Positions 52,269 through 61,046 of a stretch of 64,000 nucleotides of DNA are shown piece by piece. The notes beneath the pieces are model-generated. The model was not told where the DNA came from, did no database searches, and worked only from the letters and a program-made list of their open reading frames with translations. The stretch comes from CAVUMR01 sp963742715. Lineage in GTDB: Bacteria > Actinomycetota > Actinomycetes > Mycobacteriales > Micromonosporaceae. Made by a program: the position numbers and the translations under genes. Numbering within the stretch: the first letter of the stretch is position 1; every line of letters begins with the position of its first letter. The DNA lies in the NCBI GenBank assembly GCA_963742715.1, contig CAVUMR010000001.1:868001-932000 (forward strand). Reading direction: 5' to 3'.

Positions 52269-55200
52269 TCACGGTTGGTCGACGGTCGGGGCCGGAGTCG
52301 CGGTCGTCGGAGGAGGCGGCGGATCGGTCTCCCGCACCACGATTCGCACGTCCCGACCGCTCAGGTGGCGGAAAATTCCGACCAGCTTGCGGAGCTGTTT
52401 CTCGCTGTGCTCGCTGAGGTGCGGGGTGATCAGGTGCGGCGCCGGTCGGCCCTGGGCGCGCTTCTGGTCGTAGTCGTGCAGATCGCGCCACAGCTGGTCC
52501 AGGTCGCTCGACGACAGGTCACGGCCGTGCTTCATCTCGTGGCTGCCGAGGTCGCCGTGCCGCTCCCGGTCTCCGGAGGTGTGCGTCTCCCGGAACTTGC
52601 CACCGGTTTCGGCCGCGCCCTGCCCTTCGTAGCTGTGCCCCTGCTCCTGCGGGGTGCCGCCCTTGATCGCGCCGACCCGTTCCGGGAACTCGAGCCGGTA
52701 GATCGACACCCCGGCGTCACCCCCGCCGCTGCCGTCATGCCGGGCAACGTCCGCGCTCGGGACGTTCCGGAAGTCGTCGAGATCGGGGCGGCGGAGCTTC
52801 GGGTCGAACGGATCGCCCGGCTTCATCCGGGGCGCCTCCTCGACGGCGGCCTTCGCCGCCCGCTCGTTCGCCCGCTCCTGCGCCTCGACCAGCTGGGCGT
52901 TCCGTTTCCTGAGGTTGGCCGCGCTCGTGTTGACGTCCACCGCGGCGTCGCTCTGCGCCTTGCGCGCCGCGGCGAGGTCCGACTCGATGCCCTTGGTCTT
53001 CCATCCCTTGGCCGTCGCCTCGGCCAGTCGCTGTTCGTGGTTCGCGACCCGCTGATCCGCCTTGACCATCCGGTCCCAGGCCTGGTCCACCTTCTTGATG
53101 GCGCCCTCGACCCGCTGCTGGGACTTCACCACGCCGAGCTTCTGGGGTGGCGTGGCGACGGTGGCGGGCGTCGTGGCGGCCGGTGCCGGCGGTTCGAGGA
53201 GCGGTCCCGGTTCCGCCGCGGAACTCCGCGCCGGCGTACCGGCCGCCGGCGCCGGCTCCGCTGTGGCCGCTGGCCGGGGCGTTGACGGCTCCTCGGTCGG
53301 ATGCGCCGGCTCGTCCGGCCGCTTGGTACCGCGCTGCCCACCGGATCCGCCGGCTTCCGCGTCCGCGTCCGCGGCCGGCTTGGCCACCGGCGGCGGTACC
53401 GCGTCTCCATCGGCGGTGGCCGCGGTGGCGCGCGGGGCATCGGCGTCCGCGTCGACCAGCTCCGGCTGTTTCGCCGACGGCTTGGCGGTTGTGGCGGCGT
53501 CGGGCTCGTCGGTGGCCTTCATCGCGGCCGGCCCCAGCTCGTCGGACTTCAGTGGCTTCGGCGCGGCCGGTTCCGCCTCGGCCGGTCCGGGGCGGCCCCG
53601 GGTCGGGTCGGGCCGCACCGGGCGCGGCTCGTTACCGGCCTCCGAGCCGGGGGCGGACGGGATCTTCTTGGGCGCGGGCTCGATCCGCTCCCGCGGCGCG
53701 GTCACCGGCTTGGGTGGCGCGGCCACCGGTTTCGGCGGCGCGGCCGCCCGCGACGGAAGCGCGACGACCTGCGGCGGCGGCTCGACGACCGGCTTGGGCG
53801 GCGCGGCGCGCGGCGTGCCCGCCGGCACGTCGGTGTCGACCGGAGCCGGGCCCTCGGTACGGCGCGCCGGGGCGCTCGGATGCGTGTCCGGCTCGGCCGA
53901 CGCCGTCGACCGCACGGACGGCGGCTCACCGGCGGGCGCCGGTGGCTTCGCCGACGGCAGGTCGCTCGGCGTCGGCGCGGCCTCGCCGGTCGGTGGCCGG
54001 GCCGCCACCGGCCCCTCCGGCTCCGCGGCGGCTGCTCCCTTGGCACCCCGGGCCTTGCTCGCCGCACTGGCGTGCTGGATGACCTGCCGCATCGTCTCGA
54101 GCGCGGCGCGGGTGACCGCCGCCAGATCCTGGTGGAGGACCTGGTCCCGGTCCGGCGCGTGATAGTGCTCCAGATCGTCGGCGAACTTCAGCACCGGCGG
54201 CACCGTGGAGAGGCCGATGAGGGCCGCGTCGATGAACAGGGTCAGCAGCTTCCGGCCACCGGATGCCGCCTTGAGACCGATGATGTTCAGCACCGCACTG
54301 CCGATGGCGAGCCAGAAGTCCTTGTCCTTGAGAAAGGACCTGTTCTCCTTGGTCGCCTTCTGCGCTGCCGTGACGATGCTCTTGACGCTGCCGACCGTGC
54401 CCACGACCTTCAGGCCGAGCTGGACCTCTTCCACCCCGACGTAGGCGAGTCCCGCCTGCGCCGCCACCGCTGTGGAGATCTGCGCGATCTCCCGGTCGGT
54501 GAGCAGCTTGTCGTCCGGCTTCACGTCCTTGAAGGTGTCCGACTTGTCGATCTTCTTCTCCAGCCAGTCACCGGGCTTGGTGAGCAGGCCGGAGACGGCC
54601 GGGGCGCCGGTGATCTCGTCGGTCGCGCCGGCCTTCTTGGCGTAGTCCCGGACGACGTTGAGTGACTCCGCGTTGTCCCGGGCAACGGCGTGTGCCGCGA
54701 ACCGCACCGCTTTCGTCTGCCCCTTGGACAGCCCCCCGGCCTTGGCCGCCTTGTCGACCACCGCGTCGACCGCGTCGATCTTCGCGTACGGGACCCAGGC
54801 CAGCGTGTCGACGATGTTGCCGGCCTCCAGCAGGACCCCTTCGGTCCCGCCGATGACCGACTTGAGCTTGTCCCGGGCGACCTCTTTGCTGGCCTCGACG
54901 GCCTTGTCGTACTTCTCCACGGCTTTGCTCTTGAGCTGGTCGTACCAGCCCTTCCCGGCCTTGGCCACGCCCACCGGCGCCGTGCTGGCCACCGTCGCCG
55001 GGCCGCCCGCCGCGACCGCGGCCGCCGCCCGGTCCGCGTCCGCCTCCGCGCCGGCTCCGGCCGTTCCGCCACCCCGGGTCTGCTGTACGACGTGAGCCAG
55101 CTCGTGACCGAGCAGGGCACGGCCGGCCGGCTCGGTCGGCCGGTACGCACCGGCGCCGAACACGATGTCGGAGCCGATCGTGTACGCGGTCGCGTCGAGT

Positions 55201-55550
55201 GCTTCGGCGGAGGCGGCCGCGGCCGGATCGGTGTGTACCCGTACCCGCGTCAGGTCCGCGCCGAGCTGGCCTTCCAGCTCCGTCCGGATACCGGAATCCA
55301 GCGGCCGGCCACGGGCCGCCATCGCGGTCGCGTGGTTGCCCGCGCCGGACGTGGACAGCCAGCCGAGGAACGGTCCCATCGCGTGCTGAGGTGGCGGACT
55401 GTCGCGGAGTGCGACCTCGGTCGGCCAGTGCTCGGGTGCCGGGGTGTGCTCGCCGTCCCGGTGGGCGTCGGGCAGCGGCTCGCGCTGCACCGCCAACTGC
55501 TCCTGCGCGGCACGATCAACCGTCACGGTATCCCCGCCCGCTCGAACCAT
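52269..55550 (-). CDS. large DUF4157 protein, candidate eCIS effector
   Basis: 1093 aa (ATG at 55550; GTG at 55526 is equally possible). DUF4157 lies at ~90-165 with VRVHTDPAAA, YTIGSDIVFG and H149-E-L-A-H153. A helical region of ~180-500 follows, with an A-V-V-D-K type repeat and KKAGATDEITGAP, then ~300 residues rich in Pro/Ala/Asp (disordered, repeats such as PPKPV). A coiled coil occupies ~815-910. The unique C-terminal domain at ~960-1075 has DLGSHEMKHGRDL and VRIVVRE. The E1005-x-K1007 pair resembles the ExK of PD-(D/E)xK nucleases. No signal peptide. It is the first gene of the eCIS strand, 265 bp upstream of the ATPase. Confidence 0.85.
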   Translation of the reverse strand: MVRAGGDTVTVDRAAQEQLAVQREPLPDAHRDGEHTPAPEHWPTEVALRDSPPPQHAMGPFLGWLSTSGAGNHATAMAARGRPLDSGIRTELEGQLGADLTRVRVHTDPAAAASAEALDATAYTIGSDIVFGAGAYRPTEPAGRALLGHELAHVVQQTRGGGTAGAGAEADADRAAAAVAAGGPATVASTAPVGVAKAGKGWYDQLKSKAVEKYDKAVEASKEVARDKLKSVIGGTEGVLLEAGNIVDTLAWVPYAKIDAVDAVVDKAAKAGGLSKGQTKAVRFAAHAVARDNAESLNVVRDYAKKAGATDEITGAPAVSGLLTKPGDWLEKKIDKSDTFKDVKPDDKLLTDREIAQISTAVAAQAGLAYVGVEEVQLGLKVVGTVGSVKSIVTAAQKATKENRSFLKDKDFWLAIGSAVLNIIGLKAASGGRKLLTLFIDAALIGLSTVPPVLKFADDLEHYHAPDRDQVLHQDLAAVTRAALETMRQVIQHASAASKARGAKGAAAAEPEGPVAARPPTGEAAPTPSDLPSAKPPAPAGEPPSVRSTASAEPDTHPSAPARRTEGPAPVDTDVPAGTPRAAPPKPVVEPPPQVVALPSRAAAPPKPVAAPPKPVTAPRERIEPAPKKIPSAPGSEAGNEPRPVRPDPTRGRPGPAEAEPAAPKPLKSDELGPAAMKATDEPDAATTAKPSAKQPELVDADADAPRATAATADGDAVPPPVAKPAADADAEAGGSGGQRGTKRPDEPAHPTEEPSTPRPAATAEPAPAAGTPARSSAAEPGPLLEPPAPAATTPATVATPPQKLGVVKSQQRVEGAIKKVDQAWDRMVKADQRVANHEQRLAEATAKGWKTKGIESDLAAARKAQSDAAVDVNTSAANLRKRNAQLVEAQERANERAAKAAVEEAPRMKPGDPFDPKLRRPDLDDFRNVPSADVARHDGSGGGDAGVSIYRLEFPERVGAIKGGTPQEQGHSYEGQGAAETGGKFRETHTSGDRERHGDLGSHEMKHGRDLSSSDLDQLWRDLHDYDQKRAQGRPAPHLITPHLSEHSEKQLRKLVGIFRHLSGRDVRIVVRETDPPPPPTTATPAPTVDQP

Positions 55551-55692
55551 CCCCGGACGCGCAGCGACAGGCTAACCCGCACGTTCGGACCGGGTACCGC
55601 ATTGACCGACTTCTGACGACACGACATTTCCGCGGCCGCGGGTGGCGCCATCAGGATCGCGCGCGGCGCCGCCCTCGAAATCAGGTGCGGAC

Positions 55693-55950
55693 ATGTCGGA
55701 AACTGGTTCGTCGCAACGACGGAGGGCCATTTCCGGCGTCGCGCTGATCCTGCTGTACCTGCTGCTCGCCCCCGTGTACACCCTGGTCCGGTGGTTTGTG
55801 TTCCGGAACGTGGAAATGGTCGCGAAGGCCAAGCGGCGGGCGGTGCTGGCGGAGGGAATGCGCGGCGTCGAGGACGGCGACCTGGCCCGGATGCAGTTGT
55901 ACGTCGCGGAGTTCGCCCGCTGCCGGGAGGCGAAGATCCGACCGATGTGA
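55693..55950 (+). CDS. small membrane protein
   Basis: 85 aa; ATG at 55693 is preceded by a weak site (AGGTGCGG). One helix at ~12-32 (ISGVALILLYLLLAPVYTLV), then a basic and acidic cytoplasmic tail containing KAKRRAVLAEGMRGVEDGD. I do not recognise it. It diverges from the effector gene. Reading on past its UGA stop gives another hydrophobic segment (see next feature). Confidence 0.55.
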   Translation: MSETGSSQRRRAISGVALILLYLLLAPVYTLVRWFVFRNVEMVAKAKRRAVLAEGMRGVEDGDLARMQLYVAEFARCREAKIRPM

Positions 55951-56049
55951 CCGCGCCGAGCTTCATTCAGTGCGTTCGCCACCGTGGTACTGCTGCCGAT
56001 CGCGCTGACCGTGGTGCAGATCTTCGCCGAGATCGGCTCCGACCACTGA
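55951..56049 (+). other. in-frame extension after UGA with transmembrane-like sequence
   Basis: The 32 codons between the stop at 55948-55950 and the next in-frame TGA (56047-56049) contain AFATVVLLPIALTVVQIF, a typical single membrane helix, followed by an acidic end. The stop context is TGA-C. Either this is stop-codon readthrough, a separate short ORF beginning at an unusual codon, or a pseudogenised two-helix protein. Confidence 0.35.
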
Positions 56050-56281
56050 GCCGATCGGCCCATCACGACAGCCAGCGGAACCCGCCACTAACAGCCGAGC
56101 TCCGGGCCGGTCACTGAGCCCGGATCGGGCCTCCGGCACTGTTCGATCAAATTCGATCAACCCCGACTCTTCCGAATCGTCCGCATGGCTACCTGCGCCG
56201 GTATAACCGGTCGCGTGCGTTTATGCCGCATGGGTCCGCGCTCTCGCGGCCCGTGCCGACGCAACGGAAGGAGAGGTACCG
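56050..56281. other. intergenic region with hairpin and tandem TTCGATCAA
   Basis: TCCGGGC (56101-56107) pairs with GCCCGGA (56118-56124), a possible terminator. TTCGATCAA is present twice, at 56142 and 56152, exactly 10 bp apart, a helical-phase direct repeat suitable for a tandem regulator site upstream of the Cys-rich gene. GGAAGGAGAGG precedes the next ATG. Confidence 0.4.
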
Positions 56282-56701
56282 ATGGCTTGTGGAAACAACT
56301 TCATCGCCAACGGAACCATGAGCTGGTTCTGTTGTGGCGCCAGCTGGGGGCCGTGCGGCTCTGCCGGTGGTGGCGCCTGCGGTGACTGCCAGTCCGGCAA
56401 CCTGAACTGCGCCTGGCCGAACGCGTCCGCGGCGTGTTTCAACATCACCCGACCGGACCGGTGCGGCAAGAGCCTGCCCCGGCACGGCTGCGACCACGAC
56501 CTGTACGTCACCAACCTGTGCAGCAACCAGTGCACCCGGGCACGGATCAAGGACTGCGGCCCGCGCACCCAGTCGTTCTGCGGCCAGAACTGTTGCGGCG
56601 GCGAATGCCGCAGCGGCCGGATCATCGACCTCACCCCGGCCGCGTTCAGCGCCATCGGGAGCCTGTCCGCCGGCATCCGGCCCTGCCGGGTCGACAACTG
56701 A
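56282..56701 (+). CDS. cysteine-rich double-psi beta-barrel-like protein
   Basis: 139 aa with 18 Cys. No signal peptide is apparent at MACGNNFIANG, although the following proteins are exported or membrane-bound. The C-terminal half contains KDCGPRT then CRSGRIIDLTPAAFSAIGSLSAGIRPCRV, the same register as the RlpA/barwin double-psi barrel (D-R-G-P...G-R-I-I-D-L-S...G-x-x-P-V-R-V). So this looks like a disulfide-stitched DPBB domain. Two genes downstream a MauE/DoxX-like protein could help form its disulfides. Confidence 0.7.
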   Translation: MACGNNFIANGTMSWFCCGASWGPCGSAGGGACGDCQSGNLNCAWPNASAACFNITRPDRCGKSLPRHGCDHDLYVTNLCSNQCTRARIKDCGPRTQSFCGQNCCGGECRSGRIIDLTPAAFSAIGSLSAGIRPCRVDN

Positions 56702-56715
56702 AGAGGGGGTACGAC

Positions 56716-57318
56716 GTGGACAACGCGATTGATCGGCGGCGGCTGCTCACCGGCGCGGTGCTCGGTGGGGCGGCGCTCGTCGGCGCCACCGCGCTCGGCC
56801 CCGTCGGCGCCGAAGCGGCGTTCGGCGCTGGGGCGCGCGAGGTGGACATGGACGCGCCCGACCCCAACTTCGCGGAGGGGCGGATCACCGGCATCACCGG
56901 GAGCCTGCTCAGCGTTACCGGCGCGAAGAACGTGATGAACCAGATCCGGGTCACCAACGCCACCAGCATCTGGAAGCTGCACCCGACCTCGATGAAGTCG
57001 GTCGAGGTGGGCGACGGCCTGTACGCCCGCGGGCTGCGGATGCCGGACGGCACCCTGGCCGCGGACGCGCTGTGGGTCAACATCGTCAACCTGCACGTCG
57101 AGATCACGTCGATCGGCTCGGCGGCCCTGCACCTGGCGCACGGCGCGGACCAGCTGGTCGGCCACATCGCGCCCGGGGTCACCGCCATCTCGCACGCGAA
57201 CGGGGTGACGACCGCCGACCTGTCCTCACTGCGGGTCGGCACGCACATCCAGTTCATCGGCGCCTGGCGGCCGGACACCAACGAGATCGACATCGCCACC
57301 ATCTATCCCGAGCAGTAG
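56716..57318 (+). CDS. Tat-type exported protein, unknown function
   Basis: 200 aa; GTG at 56716 follows GAGGGGG. Residues 1-35 are a twin-arginine-like signal (I-D-R-R-R-L-L-T-G then a hydrophobic GAVLGGAALVGATA). The mature part has two small beta units, FAEGRITGITGSLLSVTGAKN and ADALWVNIVNLHVEITSIG, resembling DUF5666-type OB-like repeats. It lies 14 bp after the Cys-rich gene, so both are probably co-transcribed. A hairpin terminator follows. Confidence 0.7.
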   Translation: MDNAIDRRRLLTGAVLGGAALVGATALGPVGAEAAFGAGAREVDMDAPDPNFAEGRITGITGSLLSVTGAKNVMNQIRVTNATSIWKLHPTSMKSVEVGDGLYARGLRMPDGTLAADALWVNIVNLHVEITSIGSAALHLAHGADQLVGHIAPGVTAISHANGVTTADLSSLRVGTHIQFIGAWRPDTNEIDIATIYPEQ

Positions 57319-57328
57319 CCCCCGGACG

Positions 57329-57366
57329 GGCGGTAGGTGGGGCACGGGACCGCCCCACCTACCGCC
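57329..57366 (+). terminator. terminator hairpin
   Basis: A 15-bp perfect stem GGCGGTAGGTGGGGC with its complement over an 8-nt loop, 10 bp after the stop of the Tat-exported gene and 27 bp before the next start. No U-run follows, so it could act as an attenuator before the MauE-like gene. Confidence 0.65.
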
Positions 57367-57393
57367 GACACCACCGTTGAATGAGGTGAGGAC

Positions 57394-58230
57394 ATGCTTG
57401 CCGAGCTGACCGAGATCCAGCCGCTGTTCCTCGGCCTGGTGCTTGCCTGGGCCGGTGGCTACAAGATCACCGGCCGGACCGTCGACGCGGCCGCCGCCAG
57501 GTCGGCCCTGGCCGGGCTGGTCGGAGCGCGCGCCGCCACCGTCGCCTACCGCGCCGTCGGCGGTGCCGAGCTCGTCGTGGCCCTGCTCCTGCTCGCGCCA
57601 CCGGCGGCGGGCTTCGAGGGCTGGTGCGGCGTCGCGCTGGCCGGCACCTTTCTTGCTTATCTGGGGTACGCCCGGAAGTACGCGCCGAAGTCCTCCTGCG
57701 GCTGCATGTCCGCGGACAGCCGGCCGGTCGGGTGGCGCAGCATCGCCCGCGCCGCACTCCTTCTCGGCGCCGCGCTGGCGGCCACCCGAGCCGGCGGTTA
57801 CTGGGCCGCTGACCTGGGCGTACTCCCGCTCGGAGTGTTCGCGCTGGAGGGGGCCCTGCTGCTGGCGCTGTCGCCGGATCTGGACCGCCCGCGTCGACGC
57901 CTGGTCGGTCGGCTGCGCGAGTTGATCTGGCCGCACCCGTTGTCGGTGACCGAGGGTACGGAGGTGCCTCTCGCGGCCGCGCTGGCGCAACTGCACGGCA
58001 GCGAGGTGTACGGCATCGGCGGAGCCCTGGTCTGCTCGGACGTGCAGGACTCGTGGGACGCCGGAGACTGGTACGCGATCAGCTTCGCCGGCCGGCTCGG
58101 CGGTCGGCACAGCGACGGCCCCCCGGTGACCGTCGTGTTCGCGGTGCCGAAGCGGTACGCGCCGGACGACATCCGGATGTCGATCCTCGACGAGGACGGC
58201 GAGCCGGTGGTGCTGTCCCCGACCGGCTGA
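57394..58230 (+). CDS. MauE/DoxX-like redox membrane protein
   Basis: 278 aa. Four helices in the first ~165 residues (LFLGLVLAWAGGYKI, LVVALLLLAPPAAG, VALAGTFLAYLGY, ADLGVLPLGVFALEGALLLAL), with a C-G-C motif in KSSCGCMSADSRP between helices 3 and 4, as in MauE/DoxX proteins that pass disulfide bonds. A soluble C-terminal domain of ~100 aa is extra. MauE is known to be needed for disulfides in the Cys-rich MADH light chain; here the Cys-rich protein upstream is the candidate client. Confidence 0.75.
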   Translation: MLAELTEIQPLFLGLVLAWAGGYKITGRTVDAAAARSALAGLVGARAATVAYRAVGGAELVVALLLLAPPAAGFEGWCGVALAGTFLAYLGYARKYAPKSSCGCMSADSRPVGWRSIARAALLLGAALAATRAGGYWAADLGVLPLGVFALEGALLLALSPDLDRPRRRLVGRLRELIWPHPLSVTEGTEVPLAAALAQLHGSEVYGIGGALVCSDVQDSWDAGDWYAISFAGRLGGRHSDGPPVTVVFAVPKRYAPDDIRMSILDEDGEPVVLSPTG

Positions 58231-58350
58231 ACCACACCGGCTGAACCACCCTGGCTCAACCACACCTGGCTCAACCACACCTGGCTCAACCACAACTGGC
58301 TGAACCGCAACTGGCTCCACACCGGGCTGAAGCACAACTGGCTGAGCCAC
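58222..58350 (+). repeat. about nine 15-bp tandem repeats starting in a stop codon
   Basis: Units of the type CTGGCTCAACCACAC, several exact, others with G/C exchanges. The first unit CCGGCTGA contains the stop of the MauE-like gene, so the array is an amplified copy of its own gene end. It fills the gap to the EEP gene. Confidence 0.85.
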
Positions 58351-58391
58351 AACCGTGGCGGTGGGCCGAGGTCTGCCGGCATGCTGTCCGC

Positions 58392-59240
58392 ATGCGATTG
58401 CCCCGGTTGCTCCCTGTCCTGATCGTTGTCGCCGCTGTTGTCCCCATCGTGCTCGGCAGCCCGGCATCGGCCGCCCGCCCGGACCGGCCGATCCGGGTGA
58501 TGACGTTCAACATCCACCACGGCGCCGGTACCGACGGCCTCCTCGACCTGTCCCGCACCGCCGCCGTCATCCGCGACGCGGAGCCGGACGTGGTGGGCCT
58601 GCAGGAGGTCGACCGGCACTTCGACGCGCGCAGCGACTTCGTCGATCAGGCCCGGTGGCTGGCGCGCGACCTGCACATGCACGTGGTGTTCGGCGCGAAC
58701 CTCGATCTGGACCCGCCGGCCCCGAACCTGCCGCGCCGGCAGTACGGCACCGCGGTGCTGTCCCGGTACCCGATCCTGGACTGGGACAACACGTACCTGC
58801 CCCGGTTCGGTGACCACGAGCAGCGCGGGCTGCTGCGTACCCGGATCAACGTGCGCGGGGTGAAGCTGCGGTTCTACACGACGCACCTGCAGCACAACGA
58901 CGCCGCGGAGCGGCTGGCCCAGGCGCAGGCCATCAAGGAGCTGATCGGTACCCCGGACGAGTCGGTGATCCTGCTCGGCGACCTGAACGCGACGCCGGAC
59001 GCGCCGGAGATCCAGGCGCTGGTGGACGGGTTGGTGGACGCCTGGGAGGAGGCCGGGGTCGGTGACGGGAACACCCACCCGAGCGAGGATCCGACCCACC
59101 GCATCGACTACGTACTGCAGTCCGGTGACGTGGTGGCCCGTACGGTCGCGGTGCTCACCTCGGCCGCCGGCGCCTCCGATCACCTGCCGGTGGTCGCCGA
59201 TGTCGTACTGCCTGGTCACCGGGTCGACGCACGGAGCTGA
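58392..59240 (+). CDS. secreted endonuclease/exonuclease/phosphatase-family protein
   Basis: 282 aa. A signal peptide covers ~1-26 (LLPVLIVVAAVVPIVLG). It contains the EEP motifs RVMTFNIHHG, VVGLQEVDR, TTHLQHND, LLGDLNATPD, HRIDYVL and SDHLPVVADV, in order, so the active site is complete. Exported members are sphingomyelinase- or inositol-phosphatase-like or DNases. The stop overlaps the GNAT start (TGATG). Confidence 0.93.
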   Translation: MRLPRLLPVLIVVAAVVPIVLGSPASAARPDRPIRVMTFNIHHGAGTDGLLDLSRTAAVIRDAEPDVVGLQEVDRHFDARSDFVDQARWLARDLHMHVVFGANLDLDPPAPNLPRRQYGTAVLSRYPILDWDNTYLPRFGDHEQRGLLRTRINVRGVKLRFYTTHLQHNDAAERLAQAQAIKELIGTPDESVILLGDLNATPDAPEIQALVDGLVDAWEEAGVGDGNTHPSEDPTHRIDYVLQSGDVVARTVAVLTSAAGASDHLPVVADVVLPGHRVDARS

Positions 59241-59797
59241 TGTCCGGATTCGTGGCACGCGCCGCCGCCGTGGCCGATTCGGCCGCGGCGGCCGCGCTGC
59301 ACCGGACGGCCTGGTGCGCGGGGTACGCCGGCATCATTCCGGACGAGGTGCTCGACCGGCTGGACGTGCCGCGCTGGGCGGAGCGCAAGCGCGAGGAGTA
59401 CGGCTCGCCCCGGCCCGGCGCGGTACACCTGCTCGCCGTGGACGCCGCGACCGGCGACCTGATCGGGCTTGCCGATGCCGGGCCGTACCGCCGGGACGGC
59501 GACCGGGACCGGCCGGATCCGGCCGCGGACGAGGTGTACGGGCTGTACGTGCACCCCGGGCACTGGGGTCGTGGCGTCGGGCGCGCGCTGCTGACCGCGA
59601 CCTTGGACGCGCTGCCGGCCGGCGCCGGACGGCCGGTACGACTGTGGGTGCTCGCCGGAAACAGCCGCGCGCGGACCTTCTATGAGCGGTGCGGCTTCAG
59701 TGCCGACGGCGCGGTGGCCACGATTTCGTACGACGGGACGATGTCCTTCACCGGCGACGGCGACCTTCCGGAGCTCCGGTACACCCTGCTCCGTTGA
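59240..59797 (+). CDS. GNAT-family N-acetyltransferase
   Basis: 185 aa, ATG overlapping the EEP stop. It has the acetyl-CoA loop in VYGLYVHPGHWGRGVGRALL (V-x-P-x-x-x-G-x-G-x-G), LWVLAGNSRARTFYERCGF as the second conserved block and an N-terminal FVARAAAVADS. The substrate is unknown. Confidence 0.92.
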   Translation: MSGFVARAAAVADSAAAAALHRTAWCAGYAGIIPDEVLDRLDVPRWAERKREEYGSPRPGAVHLLAVDAATGDLIGLADAGPYRRDGDRDRPDPAADEVYGLYVHPGHWGRGVGRALLTATLDALPAGAGRPVRLWVLAGNSRARTFYERCGFSADGAVATISYDGTMSFTGDGDLPELRYTLLR

Positions 59798-60019
59798 CCG
59801 GTGCCGCTGACATGATTCCGACAGGCCCATGTCCTATTGACTAAAGTGTTCGCGGTTTCCGCCGATTTCCGCGCGCGAGAATTCGTTTACCGATATTGCG
59901 ATTCCGGCCGCGGATCCGGGTCAGCGAAAAAGTCTTGGAGTAAACCCATCAACGCGGCAATTCCCGACGTGTAATTGACATGAGCCGAATTTCCGGCCAT
60001 GCGATTACGGGGAGACGCA

Positions 60020-61036
60020 ATGGAACTCAGGAAAAGTCGAGCGGTTTCCGGGGCCGGGGTTGCCGCATTCGTCGCGGTGGTGATCGCCATTCCGACCGCG
60101 GCCGCCGCTGCGCCCGCCTGCCAGCTGAAGACGCTTCCGGTACCAGCCGGGGTGACCGAGAGCAAGGTGACCGGCGGCGACCACACCGGCCGGTACCTTG
60201 CCGGCCAGGGACAGCTAACCGACGCGGATTACTCGACCGTGGTGCTGCGCTGGAAAAACGGCAAGCTGAACAGGCTCGACACCCGCGCACTCGAGCCGTA
60301 TGTGTCCCTTTGGCCGACCGACGTCAACGCCAACGGTGTCGTCGTCGGTACCCGCCTGAACGACACCGGCGCATTCCACACGGATGCCTGGCAGTACCGC
60401 GGCGGGCATTTCAGCCTGCTGCCCGGTCTCACCGCGACCGACGACACCGAGGCGCACGCGATCAACGCGCGCGGCGACATCGTCGGGGTAAGCGGCAACC
60501 TCACCGAAACGGCCATCCGGCACGCGGTCATCTGGCCGGCAGCTCACCCGGGAACCGTCCGTGAGCTGGTCCCGGTCGGCGCGCTAACGTCCAGCGTCGT
60601 CGCGGTGGACATCGACGCCGATGGCACCGTGCTCGGATTCCTCGGCGACCGTCCGAGCGAAGAGCAAAGGCCCTACATCTGGCCGGCACACGGCCCCGGC
60701 TACGTGCTGAACGGACCTGCCGGCAGCGGATATCCCGAGGCCACCGCCGTACACAATGGATGGGTTGTCGGCACCGTGGACCCGCAGGACGGGACCCCCG
60801 ACCTGCAGCTCGTCCGATGGAATCTCCGCACCAGGAAGGCCACGGTGGTGGGGACCGCCCCTTGGCCGAAGGCCGTCAACCGGCAGGGCACGATCGCGAC
60901 CGTGGACGCGCTGTACTACCCGGGCGGACGGGTACGTGAAATGAACGGCTACGTGAGCGTGCTCAGCGACGACGGCACCGCCGCCGGAGCGACGGCCGAG
61001 TACAACGGAATCGCCGCCATCTGGAAGGGCTGCTGA
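60020..61036 (+). CDS. secreted HAF-repeat-like protein
   Basis: 338 aa; ATG at 60020 is chosen because GGGGAGA lies 4 bp upstream. A signal peptide covers ~1-35 (GVAAFVAVVIAIPTAAAAA). The rest is repeated blades with D-V-N-A-N-G-V-V-V-G, A-I-N-A-R-G-D-I-V-G and similar (A-x-x-N-x-x-G-x-x-V-G), the HAF-type beta-propeller pattern of exported actinobacterial proteins without known activity. A terminator hairpin follows. Confidence 0.75.
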   Translation: MELRKSRAVSGAGVAAFVAVVIAIPTAAAAAPACQLKTLPVPAGVTESKVTGGDHTGRYLAGQGQLTDADYSTVVLRWKNGKLNRLDTRALEPYVSLWPTDVNANGVVVGTRLNDTGAFHTDAWQYRGGHFSLLPGLTATDDTEAHAINARGDIVGVSGNLTETAIRHAVIWPAAHPGTVRELVPVGALTSSVVAVDIDADGTVLGFLGDRPSEEQRPYIWPAHGPGYVLNGPAGSGYPEATAVHNGWVVGTVDPQDGTPDLQLVRWNLRTRKATVVGTAPWPKAVNRQGTIATVDALYYPGGRVREMNGYVSVLSDDGTAAGATAEYNGIAAIWKGC

Positions 61037-61046
61037 CGGCAAGCGG

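Noticed and set aside
36266..55550. Prophage or R-type tailocin
   Set aside because: No capsid, portal, terminase, holin, lysin or integrase. Presence of the DUF4157, DUF4255, LysM-hub and AAA+ genes is the eCIS pattern.
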